Source: Hexactinellida sp. DTS-2022 (lineage: Eukaryota; Porifera; Hexactinellida). Taken from it: 64,000 nt of DNA. A model generated the notes under the pieces. The model did not search any database. It had not been told where the DNA came from and saw only the letters and a program-made list of their open reading frames with translations. A program made the position numbers and the translations under genes. Location of the stretch: NCBI GenBank assembly GCA_028753945.1, contig JAPNXP010000002.1, positions 8,308,001 through 8,372,000 on the forward strand, read 5' to 3'. Shown here one piece after another: positions 11,655 to 23,171 of the stretch. Numbering within the stretch: position 1 is the first letter of the stretch; every line of letters starts with the position of its first letter.

Positions 11655-12546
11655 TCCAACCAGTGGGCTGGTTATTGTACAGAACAGGGGAAAGAGTCCT
11701 GAAGAAATACAGAAAGCTCTCTACGTCCTTGCCGATCACCTTGTTGAGAACCATGATAACTGTCCTCATACCAGAGATTCGTGGTGCTATATGGGGAAGA
11801 ATATTGCTGAAGTAAAGGATGACGACACAATTTCACCGGTGAATCTCCGGGTCCCATACCTCACGGCACCAGAACTGGCTCGCCTCTTGGATGTCTTTCA
11901 GAAGTTCGCGAGCATTGCTTTATGTTCCGCCGTAACCCTTGGCAAGACGCAGAACGCGAATGAATCTCTGCACTCCGTCCTATGGCATAACGCGCCGAAA
12001 ATCAAGCGTGTCGGCCAGAAGTCCCTCCAAGCCTCAGCAGCGCTGGCGGTCACCACTTTCAACGAGGGCTCTATGTCTCTGGCTAGCGTGCTTACCAACT
12101 TAGGAGTAGCCTGTTCACATAAGACCTTGCTCTATTTCGCGAGAAAGGACAAAGAACGCAACCGGTGTCGTATCAAAGCTGTCTCTGAAACCCAGAAGAG
12201 GAGACGAAGGTTACTCCAGTCCCAGTTTCTGACCGCAGAATCTTCCAGACGCAGGCGGGAAAAGGCTGGGGCAAAGTATAAGTCCAAAGCCTTTGGTAGT
12301 GAAGCTTCATCGAGTACCCCTGCGAAGAAAGCCGTTGCAAAAGCGTCCACTGGTGACGGATCAGACACCGTTTGCGAAGAGTGCCAGTTGCGAAATTGTC
12401 CGATCGGAAGAAAGCGGAAGACCGATGACTGGGTGTTTTGCGAATTCTGCGACCAGTGGTATCACGCTAGGTGCATGAAAGTGACCCTGAAGGAAGTAGG
12501 AGATGAACCATTCCAGTGTTTCGACTGTGAAGAGCAAGATCCTTAG
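11655..12546 (+). CDS. Mutator-like transposase C-terminal region with PHD-like zinc finger
   Basis: One open frame runs from just after a stop near 11655 to TAG at 12546. The first Met (11791) is internal, because upstream codons read KALYVLADHLVENHDNCPHT and DSWCYM, a Cys/Trp block typical of Mutator-like transposase proteins of animals. A likely exon start is after TTATTGTACAG (about 11684). Next come TQNANESLHSVLWHNAPK, the conserved QN.NES..S..W motif, a basic helical stretch (KRRRRLLQ, RRRREKAG), and a terminal zinc finger with CEEC, WVFCEFCDQWYHARC and FQCFDC spacing like a PHD finger. The frame is intact and visibly richer in GC than its neighbours. It may be a young insertion or a retained, domesticated copy. 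The N-terminus and catalytic residues are not in this exon. Confidence 0.7.
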
Positions 12547-12617
12547 ATATATTTGTGTTAGTAACCTTAGATTGCATGTATTTGTCTTGAATTTGTCTTT
12601 CTTCCTCATTATCTCCA

Positions 12618-12623
12618 AATAAA
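12618..12623 (+). terminator. Poly(A) signal AATAAA
   Basis: AATAAA lies about 72 bp after the stop codon of the Mutator-like/PHD frame, a normal distance for the 3' end of an animal transcript. The site suits that gene, but AATAAA is common in AT-rich DNA. Confidence 0.45.
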
Positions 12624-12639
12624 TTTATTGCAATACTGA

Positions 12640-13130
12640 ATATGAGAGAATCTAGTGAACTCCGAAAGTATTTATAATAGAAACTATAAATTTGGGGGTT
12701 ATGTAGTATACATATATATGTAAAACAATAGCAGAGCGTTTTCTAACTTTTTTATTAATTCAAATTGTTATAAGGCCAAGAATCCCAAAAAAGTACAAAT
12801 TCCATACGTAATTGGACCTAATATATTAATATTCTAATTAACTAAATTAATTTTGACAAAATTGGAGATTTTGGCGGGTACCCGTATCGAACGCATATTG
12901 ATTTGACGCGTTGCGAGTTAAAAGCAAAGTAATTCATGCTCTCGTCATTTTCTACTAGGAAAATCTCTTGCTTAGTTACTATAGCAACGGAAAGTATGTA
13001 TTTACATATTTGTGTCAAAACTATTTTGAAAATCTATGATTTTTTTTATAAAATCATTACTATATAGTATGTTATAGGAACTGAAGCACTAATTGAATTG
13101 AGTCCGTCAAGTCCTTTTTTTTTACCCATC
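12640..13130. other. No gene seen
   Basis: AT-rich sequence with no convincing open frame or paired repeats. Confidence 0.5.
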
Positions 13131-13545
13131 ACAAGCATTCTCAAGTAGTCGTAGGTAGCGTTAATTAGATACGTTGCCGGTGGTTTCTATTGATGTTAAA
13201 GATCAAATATCGACAAAAGTGTCCAATCAGGACACTTGAAAATAAGCTTTGTTTATTTGCATTCATTTACGAACTTAGAACAAGAAAATACTTTTTTGAA
13301 ATAATGACTGCCAAAAAACTCACAAATTGATAAATTCGTAATTAATGACGTTGATGGTTCCAAACAGTGCATCGAAATAAACACCGTTCAATTTACTATC
13401 ATCTAAGAGCTTAAAATTCAGAATAACCATTTTTGGAACAATGACAGTCAGAAAAACTCCCAAAGTGTTTAATTCGTGGTTTAAGGACGTTGCAGGTTGT
13501 TTCATTTGATGCTAAAAATCAAATATCGTAGAAAGTGTCCACAGT
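13130..13545. repeat. Degenerate tandem repeat (about three units)
   Basis: Units with GACGTTG.(A/T)GGTT, GATCAAATATCG or AATCAAATATCG and AAAGTGTCC recur near 13170-13230, 13340-13390 and 13480-13540. They are diverged copies of one sequence. No coding; the minus-strand frame at 13505-13320 lies within the repeats. Confidence 0.45.
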
Positions 13546-14279
13546 GGGAATTTTCTGGGGTGTAAGTAGAAATAAGAAAACTAAGCTAGATAGACTCTAA
13601 TGAAGTATTATTGAAATATAGGTTATCGGTAGCTGCAAAGTGAATGGCATTATCAAAAATGATGTACGTATTCACCTAAACGTAGTTCTATACAATTCAT
13701 GTTAATTATACCATAAATTATACTTTAGGTTTGTTTACAAATTTTTTATTGTTCACCCATGATTATTGATTATATTTCTTGAACAAGGTATAATCTTTTC
13801 AAAAATCCTAATATTTATGGTTCAAAGTTATTAAGTAATCTACGTCGCGCCTTTTCGCGGATTTAGAAACTATTTTATAAGAATATCACATCAACTATGT
13901 TTTAGAGCTAGTATGACCTAGTTTTGACAATATTGTTGAGATCTCAGTATGTAAAGTATGCTTCCACTAATTTGCCGACTGTTCAGCTCCCTACTAAACT
14001 TTAATTCATCAAATTGACACCGAATTGTTTGATATTAGTCAGTTTCTAAATTATTGTAACTCCTAACTCACTGGAAGAGTTAAGAAATTCTAAAGCTTCC
14101 TTGTTATGCATAAGAAATATTTTAATTGAAGGAGTATCATTTACTTGAATCACTTATCTTAATAAATTTATTAATATTAAGGAGTTTAATCAAAGTTTTT
14201 TATCCATCCTCTATTGTATGTCTCTACAAAGTTTTTGCAAACGCTCCAATTCTGATTGGCCCGTACTGGCAGTCCATAA
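13546..14279. other. No gene seen
   Basis: AT-rich stretch, without open frames that look like protein and without clear inverted repeats. Confidence 0.5.
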
Positions 14280-14427
14280 CGCTGGTTCCGCCCATAAATC
14301 GCCCACAATTAGAATTGTCCCAAATTTTCAATATTTTTACACTCACTCTGGAAGGATGTTATCTTTCGACAGGACTTTGGTTTTCATCGATTCGATTATA
14401 AATTCCTGAGGTATGAACGTTTTAAGC
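14280..14427 (+). repeat. Dispersed repeat shared with 50576-50733
   Basis: Both copies start CGCTGGTTCCGCC and contain GGAAGGATG(G/T)TATCTTTCGA and TATGA(A/C)CGTTTTA at matching spacing. The open frames here are shared only because the repeat is shared. Type of element unknown. Confidence 0.55.
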
Positions 14428-14559
14428 GTTGTATACTGTATCTATTTAACCGAAATATAATTCTTAATATTATGACCACTGATGTTATAAATGCAGTCGA
14501 TGCCCTTAAAAATACTTAGGACCAAGTTTTCTGATAAAGTATAGGTGCTCGCAGTGCCT

Positions 14560-14700
14560 ATGCTCCTATATGGCCATATTATTGTATAAGAAGATGATTT
14601 TGACATTTAGTGACGTCAAAAGGTAAGAAAAATGTCCAAATCAAATTTTTCTTTCGGATTCGGGTATATAGCATGTCATATTATAGCTTGGAGGTTAAAC
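14560..14700 (+). repeat. Dispersed repeat with TTTTGAC.TTTGGTGACGTC core
   Basis: GATTTTGACATTTAGTGACG, followed by AATCAAATTTTTCTTTCGGA and TATAGCTTGGA. The same block occurs twice at about 22885-22995 and 23065-23170 within the segment that interrupts the satellite. Function unknown. Confidence 0.55.
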
Positions 14701-15023
14701 AACAGTGTAACAATAGTTTGATTTATTTATACAAATCCATGGGTCTTTCTCCTCAACACCTCTAGATATCTCCGAAACGGATGAAATTATTTGTAATCTT
14801 TTTATTTTAACAGCTAACAACATTAAATAGATATTTCTCTGCTAGAGATCAATTCTTTGATCAAGAGGTAATTCCTGTCGACGTGGATGTTTCTATAGAC
14901 TTGTTCAACATCCTCAGTTGAAAATGATTATTATTGAAAAACAAGACTGACGACTTTAAATTTGCTAACTCATTAAATTTGGAGCATTTTTATGCATATT
15001 CAGTGGAGCCTCCCATAACTTAA

Positions 15024-15896
15024 GGTTCAGGTGTACTCTACAAAATCCCAAAATTCGATAAACCCCAAACTATGGTAAATCTCGTTTTTATTGCATTTTC
15101 GGATTGTGTGGATACCCATGTGGACTTTGACGAAATTTCAAAGAAAAATTCCAATTATTTCTCCAGTTTGACTCACTTCGAGTTTTGAAAGAAATATTGG
15201 GGTTCTGGTTTTGGTTGCCGGTTGCAGTATACCATGGAAACTTGATAATTTCGGGACATTGCCACATATAGGTTTTATCTTATATTTGGATAGAACAGCA
15301 TATATCGCATCTTAATTTCAAATATTATGGAAGAATATTGAAAACCCTCAATGATACAGACTTTTTAGTGTCCTCTACCTAAGCCACTGCCATAGGGGAC
15401 ACTTTTTTCAAACCTCGCTATCTCCAAACACAATTATTGCCATTGCGGAAGTCATATTATGACTCATATACTACCTAGAAACAAAATCTCAACGGTTTTG
15501 GACAGATCTCAATTAGTTCTATCATATGAGTGAAGCGATTTCATTTGTAACTTTTATTTTTATTTTTATTTAATTTATTGATGATGAAAAAAGTGATGTC
15601 CACATTTATTGATGAAAAATTTGACTCATACGTGATTAAAAGAATTCTTGCACTCATATGATAGTTTAGGAGTTTCTTAATGCAATGCAGCAACAATCTA
15701 CTCCTAATCATTAGCAGGAAAAAACCTATCCGTTCCGCAAAATACGATTTTCTAGAAAAAATATTTTTCACTGAGTTACCTAGTTCGAATATTATTGCAT
15801 TTTTGCCGGTTAGAAGATGAAGTAAATCCGCTGTAAAAAATTTAATTAATTCGGGTAAATAGTTTTGGTAGAAGTGCTCTAGAGTATACCTGAACC
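15024..15896 (+). mobile_element. TTAA element family T1, copy B (873 bp)
   Basis: TTAA at 15020-15023 and 15897-15900. Ends GGTTCAGGTGTACTCTA and, on the other strand, GGTTCAGGTATACTCTA. Almost identical to copy A in reverse; the shared 120-codon frames differ by about one residue. A young, non-autonomous copy. Confidence 0.8.
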
Positions 15897-15949
15897 TTAA
15901 CTCCAAATATCGGACAACCCTCGTGGTACGGATTTATTTATTTAGCATA

Positions 15950-16209
15950 CCGTATTTATTCGAATAGTAGCCAAGGCGATTATTGTTTTTTACTCCATTT
16001 TTGGACCAATAATTTTGAGCAATTTTCTAGAATATCACATTTTATTACAATTTATTTATGATTATCGGTTGATAATCGTATTGTGAGTTATATTAGATGT
16101 AAATGTTTACTCCGGGTAGCAGTAATAAATTTTATTTGCTACTTTAGGGGGGCGATTATTGGAGGTAGGCGATTATTCGAATAGAGGCTACTATTCGAAT
16201 AAATACGGT
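15950..16209. mobile_element. TA-flanked MITE, family M1, copy 2 (260 bp)
   Basis: Ends CCGTATTTATTCGAATAGTA and its near-perfect complement, with TA at 15948-15949 and 16210-16211. This is the best preserved of the three copies and defines the family. Confidence 0.8.
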
Positions 16210-16595
16210 ATGTCTAATAGAAAAGCAACCTCTAAATAGCGGACAACCTCTAAATAACGGACAACGGTTCCGGTCCCAAGGTGTCCGTTATCATACTCTA
16301 CTGTATATCTCCTTTTAAAAATGGTGCATGTTAAAATCATAAAGTATATTATGGAAGGTTGGAAGATCGGGTAATGCGAGGATCTTTTTCTGAAGGTTTA
16401 AATTATAGGTGCACGGGTGTCTAGGAATCAAATCAATCTATGTAGTAACTGAAAAAACGTTATCCTATCGCTTCTCTATCTCTTACAACTTACACGGGAG
16501 CCCAATTACAGTATTTTTGCTATGACTAAACTCTATTGTTTCTCTACCGTCATTTATCTGTTAGTTCTCAACTAACGTCATCCTTTACTTCTGTA

Positions 16596-16884
16596 GCATG
16601 ATATTTTGAGACGCGTGAGATTTTGAGACGCCTATGTGATACACTAAATAAACCATGGATGTGCTATTACAAATTAAACAGTGATATTTTGAGACGCTAT
16701 AAAAGGAATGTTTCGCTTATTTTACTTTTTAATATGAATTTAAGAATAATATAATTTTGAGACGCGTGAGATTTTGAGACATTGTATTACCAAACCATGG
16801 ATGTGCTATCAGAAATTATACAGTGATAGTTTGAGATACTACTATAAAAATAATTTTTGGCGTATTTTACATTTTATCATGAAT
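16596..16884 (+). repeat. Degenerate tandem repeat with TTTTGAGACGC motif
   Basis: Two units about 157 bp apart share ATTTTGAGACGCGTGAGATT, AAACCATGGATGTGCTAT and ATACAGTGATA. The array resumes at 17610-17700 (TTTTGAGACG twice) on the far side of the T2 element at 16889-17605, which was inserted into its TTAA. No coding. Confidence 0.6.
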
Positions 16885-16888
16885 TTAA

Positions 16889-17605
16889 GGTTAAATTACC
16901 CCACGTGAATGAAAGTTCTTGTATTAATCTGTAACTGTGAGAAATATATACCTATACGATACAAATCAATAAACCAAAAAGAAAATGTCCCTATCTATTA
17001 TACTTTTTATTTTTTGTCGATTTCAAAATTTGTCTAATACAAATCTCCCATGGGGCGATTTCCAAAAGTGGTGGTAGATATTATGCGGTAATTTGGCAAT
17101 GCGGCCATCAATGTTTGTCATCAGAATCAATATTTAAAGATTATAAGCGTAGGAGTTGGTAGACGGTTTACATTTTTGAATAATGACTTGGAATTTTTTT
17201 TATCAAGCATTTAATCAAATTTCGCATAAAAAGATGACCTTTTTATTCATTTTTTGGTTTCAAAAGGTCGCAATATTTTTTATTTAGATCTTATCAAAAT
17301 TCTATGCCGCCCACCAACCGCCCATAACGATGAGCTATCTGATAGATCACACAGTACAGGTCTTTAGCAAATAATGATCTTGCAAACCACACACTTATCA
17401 GGTGGAGTCTGAAAAAATCCCCCTATGGGACTTTTGTATTAGCATAATACTGCAAGCCCAATAATTTCGAATTTATAGAAGATAATTAGATTTCGTTTTC
17501 AGTTTCGATATAGCTATAATGTCTTCCATCATATATGTGAAATTCAAACTCCCACCTTCAAAACTAAATTCATTTGTTTTTGGGTGAATCTGCCGTAATT
17601 TAACC
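16889..17605 (-). mobile_element. TTAA element family T2, complete copy (717 bp)
   Basis: TTAA at 16885-16888 and 17606-17609. It is the reverse complement of the copy at 9433-10152 and very similar to it, with ends GGTTAAATTACCCCACGTGA and GGTTAAATTACGGCAGATTC. Non-coding. Confidence 0.85.
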
Positions 17606-17826
17606 TTAAGAATGAACTATGATTTTGAGACGATGGTAAAGATAAACCAGAGACATCGATGTTCTATTATATCTTCTTTTGAGACGCTGGTATATAACAA
17701 ATTCTGAGTGATTACATGTTTTGAAGGTCTCACTATATGTTACATTCTATCTGCAATAAGTATCCCTTTCAAATTAATTTAAATTGCTGCTAATTATACA
17801 ACTTAACTTTAAGTTGTACACTAGAT

Positions 17827-18417
17827 CAGGGAATGAAAGGTTCATGAACGGACTCAATTTACGAAATTCAGTTCATCTTAAATTTACGCACGTTCAGTTC
17901 GTTCAAGTTAATCTCCTACTTCAGCTCCACCAGCGTTCGTTCAGTTCGTTCACGAGCTATCCCGCGTTCGTTCAATCCGTTCAATTAAGTTCGTTCAGTT
18001 CATTCAATCCGTTCAATTCGTTTAGTAAGTTCTTTCAGTGTACAGTGAGTAAGCCGAACTATTCCGTTTGTGATAGACTGTTCGATCCTCCAAGCTGTTA
18101 TTGAAGTTCAGGTTAAGAAGCTAGAATCTAAGCTCAGAGACATGAGTCCACTAGGGATCCCGGAATTAGCACTTTTGCAGTCACCTGTTATATTTAAGGA
18201 TCCAAATATATAATTTATGTTTATTCTGCTTAGTTCGTTCAGTTCAGTTCGTTCAATCCGTTCAATTCGTTCAATTCAGTTCGTTCAGTTCGTTCAATTG
18301 CCGTTCGGAAACCGTTGGCGTTCGTTCACTTCGTTCACCGTGAATCCCTTAAAAGTCCTGCGTTCAGTTCGTTCACTTCAAGTTCAATAAGTTTGTTCGT
18401 GAACTTTTCATTCCCTG
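17827..18417. mobile_element. hAT-type element with internal GTTCGTTCA repeats (591 bp)
   Basis: Perfect 8-bp duplication CACTAGAT at 17819-17826 and 18418-18425. Ends CAGGGAATGAAAGGTTCATG and, on the other strand, CAGGGAATGAAAAGTTCACG. The interior is an imperfect array of GTTCGTTCA/GTTCAATCC units in two blocks (17870-18035 and 18230-18415). The target is the CACTAGATGTTTAGTGCG repeat also seen at 4394. The 106-codon frame at 17784-18104 is repeat-derived. Confidence 0.85.
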
Positions 18418-18425
18418 CACTAGAT

Positions 18426-19453
18426 GTTTAGTGCGGATTATCAATGTTAGTACAAGTTTGGTTCGGATAATCGAGATTCTCATTTATAGATGCCGATAGA
18501 AAATGCATTACTTCTCTGATCCGAACGAATTCACTAATCGAGACAAAATATTTTTGAATTTTTGAAACGCAATCTAATGAATGATTGCGTGATCACGCTT
18601 AAAATGAGAAAGCATATTGACAATCTGGTGTTACCTACGTTACCGCATCATTAATGTGTATGTTCTATTAATTGTAGAAGAGAAGATTCTATACTAACAA
18701 AAAAGTTTGCGTATGCCAAATTCTGTAAATGTATTTAGGTGCGCGACTGTGAAAAGCTGTATACGTCCCTAAATGGAACAGTCGATATACACAAATGATA
18801 CCTAGAAAACTAAAACAATGAATTTATAAATCTTTTGGCAGACTACCACTACATATGGTCACTATCTTATATGGATCTTCAATTAGGGTTACTTCACTTC
18901 AAAACAAAATGGAGTAAAAGATTTCACAAGCGTCTTGGACTCTTTCGCCACTTTGCGTAGTGCTTTTCAAGAAATTTATTCATCTGACTCTCAGATTTAC
19001 TCACTTGAAAATTGGCCAACGGGCACACAATTTCCTTAATTGTAGAGAAATGTGGCCCTTCTTGACCTATACGGACAAGGAAAGATACATTATCTCCACT
19101 TAGCGGTGCTCTACTGTCTCTAGCAAATATGGTGGAATAATAAAAAGGAGCTTTCTACCGTGCAGCAGGCCAAAGGCATTGAAGCAGCACTGCAAGGGTA
19201 TTGTGTTCTGGGTACATATCCCTAGTGTATGTGTCTGTTGCGAATCCTAACCAAAAGGCTTTTTCTTGATCCAAAGATATTCCTTTAACCGTACACTGCC
19301 TAAATGATACACGTTGTATCAGGTGAAAAACTGGACGATAAAATTATTCAAATTTAATGAAAATTCCGGATCAGAAATTGTTTTTTATTATCTATCGAAT
19401 TCTTTCAATAAATCTAAATTTTCAGAATTTGTGACGATGATGTAGCATAAAAG
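18426..19453. other. No gene seen
   Basis: Begins with the rest of the CACTAGATGTTTAGTGCGGA repeat (to about 18485). The rest has no open frame of note. Some less AT-rich stretches (18890-19260) look like decayed coding sequence, but no family is recognisable. Confidence 0.4.
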
Positions 19454-19457
19454 TTAA

Positions 19458-20328
19458 GGTTCAGGTTTACTCTACAAAATACCAAATTTCGATAAAATCC
19501 CAAACTATTGTAAATCTCGTTTTTATTGCATTTTCGGATTGTGTGGATAGCCATGTGGACTCTCACTAAATTTCTAATAAGAATTCCTATTATTTCTCCT
19601 GTTTGACTCTCCTCGAGTTTTGAAAAAAATACAGGGGTTCTGGTTTTGGTTGCCGGTTGCAGTATACCCTAGAAACTTGATAATTTCGGGACATTGCCAC
19701 ATATAGGTTTGATCCTTTATTTGCATAGAACAGCATATATCGCATCTTAATTTCAAATCTTATGTAAAAATATTGAAAACTTTCAATGATACATACTTTT
19801 AGTGTCATCCACCTAACCCACTTCCATAGGGGACACTTTTTTTCAAACCCCGCTATCTCCAAACACAATTATTGCAATTGCGGATGTCATATTATGATTC
19901 ATATACCACCTAGAAACAAAATCTCAACGAATTTGGACAGCTCTCAATTAGTTCTATCATATGAGTGCAGCGATTTCATTTGTGAGTTTTCTTTTTCTTT
20001 TTATTTAATTTATTGATGATGAAAAAAGTGATGTCCACATTTATTGATGAAAAATTGGACTCATAAGTGATTCAAAGAATTCTTGCACTCATATGATAGA
20101 TAAGAAGTTTCTCCATGCAATGCAACAACAACAATTTACTCTTAATCATTTACAGGAAAAAATTTATCCAATCCGAAAAATACGATTTTATTGAAAAAAA
20201 ATCACTGAGTTACCTAGATCGAATATTATTGCATTTTTGCAATTTAGAAGATGAAGTAATCCGCTGTAAAACATTAATTAATTCGGGTCGAAATATTTGG
20301 TAGAAGTGCTCTAGAGTATACCTGAACA
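19458..20328 (+). mobile_element. TTAA element family T1, copy C (871 bp)
   Basis: TTAA at 19454-19457 and 20329-20332. Ends GGTTCAGGTTTACTCTA and, on the other strand, TGTTCAGGTATACTCTA. Same orientation as copy B but more diverged, so older. Non-coding. Confidence 0.75.
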
Positions 20329-20385
20329 TTAACTGCACCACTCGCCTGCCACTTACTTTTGCATATTGGAATTGAGAAAATTTAA

Positions 20386-21163
20386 CCGTGGGTATGCACA
20401 AGAGAAGATATTAGACTAAATACTATCTTTAGGATATTTGGTTGGCCTAAAATCGAGTTGTCATAGATATAACTCCAATATGTATTTTTCGCAATCAATT
20501 GTTCATAAAAATTAGATTTACAATTCTTTGAAACTGACGTAACTTTCGTTCACCTTGGCAGAAGGGTTCAGATTTTGGAATCAGATAACTAACAACAAGT
20601 CGTAATTCATGTTTTGAAACGGAAGATTTCTTATATTGTAAGGGGGAAGACATGGGGATGGGGTCAAGCCCTCAAAAGGACTTAATTAAGCCCTTTATTG
20701 ATACGCTTCAAGTCATTTTCAAGCCCTTACAATTACTTTGGGAGACATGATTACCAAATATGGTCAATATTTTCTAGAATCACTGAGTGTGTGCATTTAG
20801 AAACATAAAATTTATTTAGGCTCATCGTATAACAAGCCTAAAACTCAAAAATATGCCCTGGGAACTTATTCAATAAAACACGGTATTGATTTTGATTAGA
20901 TAATTAGAGTAAATACTTAATTCCGGAAGTAAGTCCTTTTGAAAGGACTTGAGCTCGTGTCTGTTAGGGAGTATTATCGTAATTACGGGAATGTATATGT
21001 CATCACTTTTTGTCTAAATCCTAGTAGAATTCTTTTCAAAAATAGTAGCATATTCATATAAATTATTGTCCCCTCATTGGATAACAAATTAATCGGTCCT
21101 AAATATTAAATACAAAAATTGTACTGTTTACAATTTACGGGAATTCACTCCGGCAGTCTTCAG
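20386..21163 (+). mobile_element. TTAA-bounded repeat R1, copy 3, with an insertion
   Basis: Follows R1 copy 1 from GGATATTTGG onward and ends in the CTCCGGCAGTCTTCAG terminus before TTAA (21164-21167); a TTAA also lies at 20382-20385. About 330 bp (20641-20971, beginning AGGGGGAAGACATGGGGATG) are absent from copy 1 and look inserted; they carry AAAAGGACTT near both ends in inverted order, but no duplication was identified. Confidence 0.5.
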
Positions 21164-21167
21164 TTAA

Positions 21168-21992
21168 ACTTGTCACAAAATCTATGAGAGAAGCGAAATT
21201 GCCGAGATGAGGAAGTTCGCGCACAAAAAACGTGCAATTTTCATATACTGTTTTATGAATAGGTTGTAATCCTTCTCTTTAGAAGCTTGAACAAGTATCG
21301 AATTGTCCCTAATCTTATCAAAGACTGATTTCTGTTGACCACTGACAATTATATCGAAATCCACCATTGGTAATGGCTGATAAGCTTAGTGGCCTTCGGC
21401 CTTTCTAACTGGATCTGCAGTTTGGGTATTCCCTAATTACAAATACTCTTCTTTTGTTTGTTCTCGAAGACAGCGATATAGAGTGGAGTCAATACTACAC
21501 ATTTGCAAAAATATTTACTTTCCATTTAGTTCACACAGTCATTCCTCTCCTCCAAGCTTAGTCTAAGGCGACATTTCATTTCTTAAAAGTGGCACGGCGA
21601 AGAATTTTAAAGTAATGAATGTGGTGCGGCTACGCCGCACCAATTGTTCGTACATGTTACGGCGGGGCTGGACTGGCTATTTGAATATGACCCGGCAATT
21701 ATTTAATCATTTAAGGTTAAAACATAAGTATAGCAATTAGTAAAAGAATTGGATAATTATATCAAAAAGTTACACAAGTTTGAAGTGAGATGGTGCTTCA
21801 ACATTTCGAAAAATGTTTGGATAATCAACAAATAAAGGTAATTTTGTGACGTCATAAATCAAAAAGCACTCTACCGATTGGTCTAAGATTTTGAGGAAAG
21901 ACAAGACTTGCTAGTAGCTTGTTACACAGCAATTTACAGACAAATCGATTGATAGTGGTGAAATGACTGGTTGATTTGACATGGAATTCCTC
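21168..21992. other. No gene seen
   Basis: Mixed sequence. A short hairpin with stem GGTGCGGC and loop TAC is at 21623-21641. GTGGCCTTCGGCCTTTC occurs near 21391. The 61-codon minus-strand frame at 21367-21182 resembles nothing known to me. Confidence 0.4.
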
Positions 21993-22356
21993 TTAGCACA
22001 CTTTGTTTTAACTTAAATTTGTTTAATATTTAATATTGGGCCACACATCAACAGGCACCACCGTCCAGGCGGAAGAGCAGAGTGTTCGCTTAGTGAATTG
22101 CTTGTCTTATCACACTTTGGTTTAACATAAATTTGTTTTATTTATTTAATATAGAGTCACACAAGAACAGGAACTACCGTCCAGGCGGAGGACCAGAGTG
22201 TTCACTAAGTGTATTGCTTGTCTTAGCCCACTTTGGTTTAACTTAAATTTGTTTAATATTTAATATTGGCCACACATCAACAGGCACCACAGTCCAGGCG
22301 GAAGAGCAGAGTGTTCGCTTAGTGAATTGCTTGTCTTATCACACTTTGGTTTAACT

Positions 22357-23171
22357 TAAGGAGATAGAGGCGTGGATTTTCGACACCCGATGACCCCCAA
22401 ATATTATTGTATTATTGAACAGTACTAGTAATTCTAAGAAGGACGTGGATGCTCAGAATTTCAAAAATCGAAAAATTGCTATTAGAAATTCATAGTCGAA
22501 GTTTAGCCTAATAGTGAATCCATACTAGTCAATAAAAGTTCTAGCTATTTACTCTATTTGGCGCAAGTTCTATTATAGTGCAAGTTTAACTCTACTACAT
22601 TAGTACAAGGGATTTTGCCACATAGAATTTTCGATATCGATTTGATTCTTTTTTTCTATAGATTTTCAAATAATTACTCGATTTGATCGGAAATTTGGCA
22701 TTATAAAATTATTAACTCTAAAACTTTGTATTAAAGTTGAAAATCGACACGGCAAAATCCCAAGAACAACTGACAAGGCTCATTTTTGAGGGATAGTTTT
22801 TTTCTCTACGACTTATACTTTTTGAGATATGCGAGCTATACAAAGGTCACTCCCCGGAAAAATCAAACGGAATGTATTTGTACAAAATGACGGTGATTTT
22901 GACCTTTGGTGACGTCAAAAAGGTAAAGAAAATGTCTGAATCAAATTTTTCATTCGGAATTGGATAGATACCATGTCAAAGTATAGCTAGGAGTGTTTAA
23001 AATATAATATATCATTTTTCATGAATTTACAATTATTTACTATTCTATGGCCATAATATTTCATAAGACTATGATTTTGACCTTTGGTGACCCCAAAAAG
23101 GTTAAAAAATTTCCAATTCGAAATTTTCTTTCGGAATTCGATAGATAGTGTATCAAAGTATGGTTGGAAAG
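22357..23171. other. Non-satellite segment inside the array
   Basis: The satellite unit breaks at its TTAA and is followed by GGAGATAGAGGCGTGGATTT. Unique sequence and two copies of the GTGACGTCA-containing dispersed repeat follow before satellite resumes at about 23172. No terminal repeats were found, so the mechanism is unknown. Confidence 0.6.

Larger units (their letters stand above)
11492..13165. repeat. 22-bp inverted repeats around the Mutator-like gene
   Basis: The 22 bases at 11492-11513 (starting ATTAACGCTACCTACGAC) recur as an exact reverse complement at 13144-13165. They enclose the final exon and poly(A) site. They could be the remains of terminal repeats, but no matching target duplication was found and the similarity stops after 22 bp. 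Confidence 0.4.

Noticed and set aside
21623-21641. GGTGCGGC-TAC-GCCGCACC hairpin as a terminator or tRNA arm
   Set aside because: Isolated 8-bp stem with no other RNA-gene features; such stems are not terminators in animals.
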